DNA of 5,763 nucleotides from Anaerolineaceae bacterium. GTDB lineage: Bacteria; Chloroflexota; Anaerolineae; Anaerolineales; Anaerolineaceae. The DNA is taken from NCBI GenBank assembly GCA_030620065.1, contig JAUXFJ010000114.1, forward strand, positions 1 to 5,763, given 5' to 3'. Both the position numbers and the translations under genes were made by a program. The notes beneath the pieces are model-generated. The model saw only the letters and a list, made by a program, of their open reading frames with translations, did not search any database and was not told the origin of the DNA. Positions 1 through 5,422 of the stretch are shown in pieces. The stretch's first letter is position 1; each line of letters starts with the position of its first letter.

Positions 1-263
1 AGGATTAGCCCCGCTGTAACGGATACTAATAATATGATCAAAGGGTTTTTATAAAAACCCTTTGAGGGAAATGGTGGTCTTATATGAATATTAGATGTTG
101 ATTCAATATCAGGTGTTGCTTCCATAATATACCAGAGAACACAGTATCTTGTACCCTGTCCCGATCTTATGCAGACAGTATACGAATATTTATGAGGACT
201 GTCAATTGAACATTGAGATTTTACTAACCTCAAATTTGGATTATTTTCTAAATCGTCAAGCAT
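1..263 (-). CDS. Partial unrecognised protein, runs off the left window edge
   Basis: Read on the minus strand, this frame has no stop codon from the TAA at 335-333 to base 1, about 110 codons. That is long for chance in such A/T-rich DNA. The first standard start in frame is the ATG at 263-261, giving about 87 codons here, but it has no visible ribosome binding site. The frame upstream of it (starting GKPLNNQTENSS) also looks protein-like, so the true start may lie near 332 next to the end of the permease gene. The visible protein is polar, with cysteines in SQCS, YTVCIR and RYCVLW, then a proline-rich stretch (IRPPFPSKGFYKNP) leading into a hydrophobic run (LIILLVSVTAGLI) that may be a membrane helix. 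I do not recognise the family. It follows the dppC-like gene on the same strand and may have been its operon partner. It could also be decayed, or not coding at all. Confidence 0.45.
   Translation of the reverse strand, partial: MLDDLENNPNLRLVKSQCSIDSPHKYSYTVCIRSGQGTRYCVLWYIMEATPDIESTSNIHIRPPFPSKGFYKNPLIILLVSVTAGLI
38..65. repeat. Perfect 28-bp palindrome (possible terminator hairpin)
   Basis: Bases 38-50 (tcaaagggttttt) are exactly complementary to 53-65, and the central AT completes a perfect palindrome. A transcript from either strand could form a stem with a GGG/CCC core and A/T-rich flanks. There is no proper T-run after the stem on either strand, so a classical Rho-independent terminator is only a possibility. 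It lies inside the open minus-strand frame that reaches the window edge, so if it terminates transcription it argues against that frame being an active gene. It could instead be a protein-binding site. Confidence 0.5.
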
Positions 264-328
264 CGCCGGGTTGAGATCGGCAATTTGGGGAGGACTCGAG
301 TTTTCAGTTTGATTGTTTAGAGGCTTGC

Positions 329-1555
329 CTATTTATCCAATAATCGCGGATTGAGGATACGTTCTAGCGCAGATCCCAGTAGTGCAAATGCAACCCCTGT
401 AACGAGCAATAAGGCAAGGGGCTGTAAAACCCAATACTTTGATCCATAGAGAGCGCCTTTGGTTAATGCCTGGAAAATGACGGTACCCCATGTGGGTAAT
501 CCTGAGTTAATATTGAATAATCCCAAGGTAGCCTCAAGGAAGACAAAGCCGGGTATCAGGATGACGAGTTGTGGGACCAAGACCGGGATGATTCTTGGAA
601 TCATATATTTCATGATAATTCTGCCATTACTGGCGCCGTATGAACGGGCGGCCCCAATATAAGAAGCATCTTTGATTTGAAGAAAAGCAGCCCTGAAATT
701 TTTTGTGGGCGTCCCGAACACATTTAACAAAACAATCACGCTCAATATGACCCATATGTTAATTCCCAGGAAGGCAGAGGCAAGAACGGACATTGCCAAG
801 ACAGGTAAAATTAAATTGATATCGGTCAACCTTTGTATCAGGTTGTCTACCCATCCGCCAAACCAGACACCCGTCGCAGCGATGATCATAGATAAAGCTG
901 TGGTCGACAATGAACCAACCAGACCGATAATCAATGCGAATGGCATCCCCCAAAATAATGGAACGGACAGGTCGCGGCGATTATTATCTGTCCCGGCAAA
1001 ACCGTGCACGCTGCCAAGTACGACAAATTCAGCTTGAATATCGCTCCCTTCCTCGAAAGTAAGTCCATCGATCCGTAATTGATATGTCCCTTTAACAAGA
1101 CTGGGAGTATTCGTGTCTGGATCAGCAAATAAAATGTAGTGGAAGGGAGTGGGAGAAATTCGTGAAAAATTGAACCACTCCTCCCAGTTCTCATTCTTGG
1201 AAACGATTCTACGCGCAGGGATATATTCCTCAAAATCATATATGACGCCTGATTCAACAGCGACACCATTCAGATTAAATACTCTTCCATCTGGAGTAGT
1301 CCATGTCATGGAGGCAAATGGCTTTTTCACTTCATAAGTACCATCAAGATAGAGCGTCATTTCGCTCGGGAAATCCGCATAATTGTAGTCAAAGGTGTAT
1401 AGCAGAGTGATCTGCTTTGTTCCATCACCCATCAATTTCTCGATCCTTTGCGCACCACCCTCTTCGCTATCGAGGATCATAGTTGAGAGCAAATCTTCAG
1501 ATCTAAAAATATTTGTCCAGGCGGGCTTAGCCAATTTCGTTATAAGGTAATTCAA
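329..1555 (-). CDS. DppC-like ABC transporter permease, first helix lost by frame change (probable pseudogene)
   Basis: This is the inner-membrane permease subunit of a peptide/nickel (Dpp/Opp) type ABC importer. Residues about 20-180 form a large, mostly polar domain (for example ADFPSEMTLYLDGTYEVKK). It sits where family members have the loop after helix 1, so it should face outside the cell. The family signature follows: GTDNNRRD at 188-195 (usually GTDxxGRD), helices near 204-228, 247-263 and 265-282, the EAA loop (ASYIGAARSYGASNGRII, about 298-315) that docks on the ATPase, and helices near 322-343 and 378-397. The only start is a TTG at 1555-1553, directly after an in-frame TGA and without a clear ribosome binding site. 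The missing first helix is found upstream in another frame (1527-1631). Without that helix, the topology would be wrong. No ATPase or binding-protein gene is in view. The family call is firm; function is doubtful. Confidence 0.85.
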   Translation of the reverse strand: MNYLITKLAKPAWTNIFRSEDLLSTMILDSEEGGAQRIEKLMGDGTKQITLLYTFDYNYADFPSEMTLYLDGTYEVKKPFASMTWTTPDGRVFNLNGVAVESGVIYDFEEYIPARRIVSKNENWEEWFNFSRISPTPFHYILFADPDTNTPSLVKGTYQLRIDGLTFEEGSDIQAEFVVLGSVHGFAGTDNNRRDLSVPLFWGMPFALIIGLVGSLSTTALSMIIAATGVWFGGWVDNLIQRLTDINLILPVLAMSVLASAFLGINIWVILSVIVLLNVFGTPTKNFRAAFLQIKDASYIGAARSYGASNGRIIMKYMIPRIIPVLVPQLVILIPGFVFLEATLGLFNINSGLPTWGTVIFQALTKGALYGSKYWVLQPLALLLVTGVAFALLGSALERILNPRLLDK

Positions 1556-1643
1556 TCACAGCGTAAAGAGATCCAAAGACCAGCAACAGAATAATGGCAA
1601 ACCCAAATACTGCCGAAGGAAACTTCCTTAGTTCAACTGCGAA
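1527..1643 (-). pseudogene. Out-of-frame fragment holding the first helix of the DppC-like permease
   Basis: The minus-strand frame ending at the TAA at 1529-1527 encodes ELRKFPSAVFG, then a strongly hydrophobic run (FAIILLLVFGSLYAVI) and ELPYNEIG. A short basic N-terminus, one helix and then a polar loop is the expected beginning of a DppC-type permease, and it precedes the 329-1555 reading frame. The bases around 1527-1550 read as YNEIG followed by a stop in this frame, and as TKLAKPAW in the downstream frame. Both look like genuine protein, so one or more bases, possibly a few codons, have probably been lost here. The frame is open from 1697 but has no ATG, GTG or TTG that would start it at the right place. 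The left boundary given is approximate. Confidence 0.7.
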
Positions 1644-1858
1644 CTTTCCAAATCCAGTTGTGGAGGCATCACCCCGAAACCCATTTGAACTGGTCGATTA
1701 ATGATTATGATCGTTATAAAAACACCTAAAAATATGGTCAGCAAAATCCATAAGGCTTTTTTTATTAAATATCTCAAGACCCGCTTAATAGTCTGTTTCT
1801 TCTCAGATTCAGGAGTAACAGGAATAGGGCTTTCAACTGTCGTGGAATCTTCTTTCAT
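1628..1858 (-). pseudogene. DppB-like ABC permease, N-terminal fragment only
   Basis: This 76-codon frame starts with ATG at 1858-1856, and GGAG (complement of 1867-1870) sits 8 bases upstream as a ribosome binding site. It encodes a polar cytoplasmic arm rich in S, P, E and K (residues 1-27), then RYLIKKALW and a single hydrophobic helix (about 36-54), then NRPVQMGFGVMPPQLDLE before stopping. A basic RYL/RR stretch followed at once by the first helix is how DppB/OppB permeases begin, but those are usually well over 300 residues. The DppB core helices and EAA loop are absent. Immediately after its last codons the DNA continues into the first helix of the DppC-like permease. The simplest reading is that one deletion removed most of dppB together with the start of dppC. 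An alternative is a genuine small one-helix protein, which I think is less likely. Confidence 0.65.
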
Positions 1859-1866
1859 AGAACGGG

Positions 1867-1870
1867 CTCC
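1867..1870 (-). promoter_or_regulatory. Ribosome binding site of the dppB-like fragment
   Basis: The minus strand reads GGAG here, 8 bases before the ATG at 1858. This supports that ATG as the original start of the permease operon. An A/T-rich stretch at 1907-1915 (TATTAT or TATATA on the minus strand) could be the -10 box of the old operon promoter, but I found no good -35 partner. Confidence 0.5.
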
Positions 1871-2087
1871 ATATTCTCGAGTGATCGACTTTAATAAGAA
1901 CTTAAGTATATAATAATTTTGACTTGAATTCAGTGGTAAGAAGAAACATTATTGCACACCTTTAAAGGGTGCTGTGAAAATACAGGAAAGCTGAAGTTTC
2001 GCCTTATTTGTTCAAAACACATATCGATATCACTAGACCCTATGAAGATGATTATAAACTAGTCACCTATTAAGTAGAAGTGCCATG

Positions 2088-2116
2088 TTTTCGGGTTTGA
2101 AAAAAAAGACTATAAT
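2088..2116 (+). promoter_or_regulatory. nadK promoter, probably giving a leaderless mRNA
   Basis: A perfect TATAAT lies at 2111-2116, only 9 bases before the nadK ATG at 2126. A start site about 7 bases after the -10 box falls at 2123-2126, essentially at the ATG. The -35 region is poor (ttttcg at 2088-2093, 17-bp spacing), and an A-tract (2100-2107) fills the spacer. There is no usable ribosome binding site: AGGG at 2118-2121 is only 4 bases from the ATG and would hardly be in the transcript. Confidence 0.6.
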
Positions 2117-2125
2117 TAGGGCGAA

Positions 2126-3019
2126 ATGACTGTGACACAAAAATGCCCCAAACATATCATGGTACTTGCCAATGCCGAGCTGCCACAAGCCTGCCGCCGG
2201 GCGGGTGAAGTAAGCAGCTTCTTGCAGTCGCTGGGGGTATGCAGCACGCACGGCTCGCTCTATGATGAAGCTGATCAACAGGCGCTAAGACTTGGAGAAT
2301 TTGATATGCTCATAACATTGGGTGGCGATGGCAGCATGCTGCGTTCTGGCCATCTCTGTGCACCTTTGGGCATTCCCTTGCTGGGTATAAATATTGGACA
2401 CTTTGGTTTTCTGGTTGAATTGGGCGAAAATGATTGGAAGGAAAAGCTTCCAGGGCTACTTGAGGGCGCTTACCGCCTGGAAGAGCGGATGATGCTCCGG
2501 GCAGTTTGCATTCGTGATGGTGAAAAGGGAGAAAGTTGGGATGTGATCAATGAGGTTGTTGTCTGCCGCGGCCAATATGTGCGCCCGATCCAGGTCAGTG
2601 CCATGATGAATGACAGCTTTTTAACCAGCTATATTGCCGATGGGCTCATTGTCGCCACTGCAACTGGTTCTACGGCTTATGCCCTGGCTGCCGGCGGGCC
2701 GATCCTGCCTCCCGAACTGCGCAACATCCTGTTGATGCCTGTCGCACCACACCTTTCCCTGGATAGGGCAATCATCCTCGCTGAAGGTGCTTCGGTGAGT
2801 GTCAGCGTTAAGACCAGGCATGAAGCTGTTGTTAGTGTGGACGGGCGCGACCCGATCATCATGCACAATGACGATCAAGTCCTTGTTACAGCTAATAATA
2901 AATCTTTGAAAATGGTGCGCTTCCAGGATCCTGGATATTTTTACCGCAATCTGACCGCCTATATGGAGCATAATCCAATGACGAGTATTAAAGGTAATGA
3001 AAAATTTGTCACAAAATAA
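2126..3019 (+). CDS. nadK: NAD kinase
   Basis: This enzyme phosphorylates NAD+ to NADP+ using ATP or polyphosphate, and is the cell's source of NADP(H); it acts in the cytoplasm. The 297-residue length is typical. Family motifs appear in order: GGDGS at 66-70 (phosphate-binding loop), GINIGHFGFL at 87-96, NEVVV at 142-146 (the NE that contacts NAD), DGLIVATATGSTAYALAAGG at 172-191, and VSVDG at 236-240 in the C-terminal beta-rich domain. Residues about 9-17 (KHIMVLANA) form the first strand of the N-terminal fold, so the ATG at 2126 fits; a GTG at 2132 is a nearby alternative. The last 23 bp overlap the next gene, which suggests translational coupling. The lysine/threonine-rich tail after about residue 285 looks like a loose extension. 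Placement upstream of recN is a common bacterial arrangement. Confidence 0.95.
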   Translation: MTVTQKCPKHIMVLANAELPQACRRAGEVSSFLQSLGVCSTHGSLYDEADQQALRLGEFDMLITLGGDGSMLRSGHLCAPLGIPLLGINIGHFGFLVELGENDWKEKLPGLLEGAYRLEERMMLRAVCIRDGEKGESWDVINEVVVCRGQYVRPIQVSAMMNDSFLTSYIADGLIVATATGSTAYALAAGGPILPPELRNILLMPVAPHLSLDRAIILAEGASVSVSVKTRHEAVVSVDGRDPIIMHNDDQVLVTANNKSLKMVRFQDPGYFYRNLTAYMEHNPMTSIKGNEKFVTK

Positions 3020-3530
3020 CGCACTTAATGAAAAGGTAGGTGTAATCACACTGCGCTGCAATCGTTGCGGAAAGCCGATCATTCCTGAAGCAGCTATATT
3101 GACCCCCACTGGTTACCGCTGTAAAGAGTGTGTGCGCGGTCAGCAGAAAAAATTTGATACTACTAAAACCCTGGATTTTCCAGTCGCTTTTATAATTTCA
3201 GCCATACTCTCCTTTCTCGGGAGCTGGTTGGCTGCACGGATTGGCTTTTTTATAATACTTATCGCACCCGCAGCAGGGATGCTGATTGCTAAGGCTGTGC
3301 GCTTTGCAGTAAGTAAGCGCCGCAGTAAAACACTCTTTCGGGTGGTGCTGTGGGCTACTATAATCGGCAGCCTGCCACTGCTCATCTTACCGTTGCTTTC
3401 ATTTATTTATGCTCTAAGGGTAGGTAGTTTTAACGTGTTTGCGTTGCTGCCATTACTATGGCAAATTTTGTTTACCAGCCTGAGCGCATCAACGGCTTAC
3501 TATCATTTATCCGGCATTCGTTTACGATGA
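2997..3530 (+). CDS. Small zinc-ribbon membrane protein, function unknown
   Basis: The 177-residue protein begins with a short polar arm, then a probable zinc ribbon: CNRC at 21-24 and CKEC at 42-45, separated by 17 residues that include GKPIIPEAAILTPTGYR. Four hydrophobic segments follow, at about 62-80, 82-102, 114-137 and 146-166, with a basic loop (SKRRSK, 106-111) between the second and third. This suggests an inner-membrane protein with a cytoplasmic metal-binding head. Many B-box-like or double zinc ribbons carry a second cysteine pair between the outer ones; here that stretch reads IIPEA, so only one metal site is possible. The ATG at 2997 lies inside the end of nadK. AAAGG at 2990-2994 is too close for an ideal ribosome binding site, and a TTG at 3006 is better spaced from it. 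Position between nadK and recN suggests co-transcription but gives no function. Confidence 0.85.
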   Translation: MKNLSQNNALNEKVGVITLRCNRCGKPIIPEAAILTPTGYRCKECVRGQQKKFDTTKTLDFPVAFIISAILSFLGSWLAARIGFFIILIAPAAGMLIAKAVRFAVSKRRSKTLFRVVLWATIIGSLPLLILPLLSFIYALRVGSFNVFALLPLLWQILFTSLSASTAYYHLSGIRLR

Positions 3531-3538
3531 GGTTTTAA

Positions 3539-3544
3539 TGAGGA
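3539..3544 (+). promoter_or_regulatory. recN ribosome binding site
   Basis: TGAGGA lies 6 bases upstream of the ATG at 3551, within the 20-bp gap after the zinc-ribbon gene. It fixes the recN start and gives recN its own translation signal within the operon. Confidence 0.75.
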
Positions 3545-3550
3545 TTAACA

Positions 3551-5293
3551 ATGCTGACTGAACTACGCATACAGAACTTTGCTATCATCCAGGAATTAAT
3601 CCTGGAGTTTGATCAAGGGTTGGTTATCTTCACCGGTGAGACCGGCGCGGGAAAATCTATTATTCTCGATGCACTTGAGGCAGTCCTTGGCGGCCGCGCA
3701 GATACGACCAATATTCGCACCGGCTCTGATCGGGCATTTGTGGAAGCTGTTATTAAACTGGATGAACCAGCGAAAAGCGCCATACAGGAAATCCTCAGCG
3801 AGGAAGACTTGCTTGATGACACTGATTTCCTGGTATTGAGGCGCGAGATCCGCAGGGAAGGCCGCAACACCGCGCGCATCAATGGCCGCAGCGTCAACGT
3901 CAGTTTGCAGCATGAGGTGGGTTCCATATTGGTTGATATTCATGGACAATCAGAACATCTTTCTTTATTAAAGGTGCGTAATCATCTTGACCTGTTGGAT
4001 CGTTTTGCAGATACAGAGCCATTCCTGGATGACTATCGCGAGGTCTACACAGACCTGCGGACAGTCCAGAGGGATCTCGAACAGATCCGCCAGGCAGAAA
4101 GTGACTCCGCACGGCGCGTGGACATACTTAATTATCAAATCCAGGAGATTGAAGCAGCTAATCTCCAGCCTGGTGAGGAAGCAGACTTGCGTCAGGAGCG
4201 CACACGCCTTTCAAATGCCGAGAACCTGAGCACTTTGACACAACGGGCGCTACAGCTTCTGGATGAAGGCACGCCGGAAACATCCTCTATTACAGACATG
4301 CTGGGCGAAGCGGTGCAGGCACTGGCAGAACTGGGAGGTATTGATAGCTCAACCCTGGCCCTGCACGATGTTGCTGAAAGCAGCTTGAGCAGCCTTTCCG
4401 ACCTGACGCTGGAGCTGCGCGCTTATTCCGAAAAGATTGAGTTCAACCCACACCGCCTTGACCAAATTGAGGAACGCATTGACCTGATCAATACTCTTAA
4501 ACGTAAATATGGAAATTCAATTGAGGAAATTCTGGCTTTTGCTGGACGTGCTCATCGGGAATTGGGTAATATTACCCATGCAGAGGAGCGCTTAGAGGAA
4601 CTGGGACAAAGGGAAGTTGAGTTAATGAAAGTCATATCGGGAAAAGCCTCACTTCTTTCAGAAAAACGTCTTGAATCGGCGAAATCTTTGGCTGAGGCGG
4701 TTGAAGTTGAGTTAGATGACTTGCGCATGGCAGGTGCGCGCTTTGCGGTAGATATGCAGATGCGAGCTGACGCCGACGGTTTACTGCTACCTGACGGGCA
4801 GCGGGTTGCCTTTGACTCCCGCGGGTTTAACCAGGTGGAATTCTTGGTTGAACCCAACCCCGGAGAAGGTTTGAAACCTTTGGCAAAGATAGCTTCAGGC
4901 GGTGAAACCTCCCGTCTGATGTTGGCATTAAAGAATGTGCTGGCTCATGCAGATACTATTCCAATACTAATCTTTGATGAGATTGATCAGGGTATTGGCG
5001 GGCGAGTTGGTATGACTGTCGGTGAGAAGCTCTGGAATCTGTCGCATCAGCATCAGGTAATGTGTATCACGCACCTGCCGCAGCTGGCTGCCTACGGCGA
5101 CCAGCATTATAATGTTACCAAGCAAGTGTATGAAGGACGCACACTGACACAGGTTGAGTTTTTAGAAGGGCAAGCGCGCCAGAATGAACTAGCCCAGATG
5201 TTGGGTCCAGTCGGCGATGGTGCCTTGCGCTCAGCTGAAGAGATCCTTGAGGCTGTTGAGATAAGGAAGCGAACTTTATCGAGCGAAGAATAG
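3551..5293 (+). CDS. recN: DNA repair protein RecN (SMC-like ATPase)
   Basis: RecN is a cohesin-like ATPase that gathers broken DNA ends during recombinational repair of double-strand breaks. The 580 residues match the family length. The N-terminal half-domain starts with the typical LRIQNFAII (5-13) and has the Walker A motif GETGAGKS at 29-36, then LGGRADT (47-52) and VDIHGQSEHLSLL (128-140), both characteristic of RecN. Residues about 155-395 are charged, heptad-like helix forming the coiled-coil arms with a central break. The C-terminal half-domain has the signature ASGGETSRLMLALK at 448-461 (threonine where many RecN proteins have leucine), Walker B ILIFDEID at 472-479 and the switch region CITHLPQLAAYGD at 505-517. 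All parts needed for ATP binding and hydrolysis are present. It sits 20 bp after the zinc-ribbon gene with a good ribosome binding site, so it is probably expressed from the nadK promoter. I see no SOS box. Confidence 0.97.
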   Translation: MLTELRIQNFAIIQELILEFDQGLVIFTGETGAGKSIILDALEAVLGGRADTTNIRTGSDRAFVEAVIKLDEPAKSAIQEILSEEDLLDDTDFLVLRREIRREGRNTARINGRSVNVSLQHEVGSILVDIHGQSEHLSLLKVRNHLDLLDRFADTEPFLDDYREVYTDLRTVQRDLEQIRQAESDSARRVDILNYQIQEIEAANLQPGEEADLRQERTRLSNAENLSTLTQRALQLLDEGTPETSSITDMLGEAVQALAELGGIDSSTLALHDVAESSLSSLSDLTLELRAYSEKIEFNPHRLDQIEERIDLINTLKRKYGNSIEEILAFAGRAHRELGNITHAEERLEELGQREVELMKVISGKASLLSEKRLESAKSLAEAVEVELDDLRMAGARFAVDMQMRADADGLLLPDGQRVAFDSRGFNQVEFLVEPNPGEGLKPLAKIASGGETSRLMLALKNVLAHADTIPILIFDEIDQGIGGRVGMTVGEKLWNLSHQHQVMCITHLPQLAAYGDQHYNVTKQVYEGRTLTQVEFLEGQARQNELAQMLGPVGDGALRSAEEILEAVEIRKRTLSSEE

Positions 5294-5366
5294 GTTCGGC
5301 TAACAGCGATAAATTGAAGATTGGCTGATTTGTTATTTTGGAAGCCCATGCCAACTTCAGTATCAT

Positions 5367-5394
5367 TTGTCAAGTTTAAGGGTAAGTCAATACT
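5367..5394 (+). promoter_or_regulatory. Candidate glgC promoter
   Basis: TTGTCA at 5367-5372 matches five of six -35 consensus bases. AATACT at 5389-5394 is a four-of-six -10 match at 16-bp spacing. The start site would be near 5401, leaving a leader of about 20 bases that contains the ribosome binding site. Found by eye only. Confidence 0.35.
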
Positions 5395-5410
5395 TATGCC
5401 ATAGTGCAGA

Positions 5411-5416
5411 AAGGAG
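5411..5416 (+). promoter_or_regulatory. glgC ribosome binding site
   Basis: AAGGAG lies 6 bases before the ATG at 5423. It is the strongest ribosome binding site in the window and decides the glgC start. Confidence 0.8.
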
Positions 5417-5422
5417 TTGTAA

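Larger units (their letters stand above)
1859..2125. other. Divergent intergenic region without a gene
   Basis: The 267 bases between the minus-strand permease relic and plus-strand nadK hold no open frame that I can support. They contain the relic's ribosome binding site, an A/T-rich stretch near 1907-1920, an imperfect inverted repeat (gcacacctttaaagggtgc, 1954-1972), a short ATATCGATAT palindrome (2021-2030), and the nadK promoter at the right end. No tRNA or riboswitch structure stands out. Confidence 0.6.
5294..5422. other. recN-glgC intergenic region
   Basis: These 129 bases hold no gene. The first part has only a weak CAGC/GCTG stem followed by a T-rich stretch (about 5304-5338), not a convincing terminator. 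The second part carries a plausible glgC promoter and a strong ribosome binding site. glgC may therefore be transcribed both on its own and by read-through from recN. Confidence 0.5.

Noticed and set aside
459..1337. Plus-strand open frames opposite the permease gene
   Set aside because: They are antisense shadows of the DppC-like gene, low-complexity in translation, and have no ribosome binding sites or recognisable motifs.
1701..1913. Plus-strand 70-codon frame opposite the dppB-like fragment
   Set aside because: Its hydrophobic part is the complement of the DppB helix, and it has no translation signal of its own.
2097..2102. TTGAAA as the -35 box of the nadK promoter
   Set aside because: It is only 8 bp from the TATAAT, far short of the usual 16-18 bp spacing.
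2621..3109. Minus-strand 162-codon frame across the end of nadK
   Set aside because: It is antisense to two well-supported genes and shows no domain features.
3596..3949. Minus-strand frames opposite the start of recN
   Set aside because: They are shadows of the RecN ATP-binding region; the plus-strand protein has all the expected motifs.
5304..5338. Possible terminator after recN
   Set aside because: The stem is only about four base pairs with a long loop, and the T-rich stretch is interrupted.
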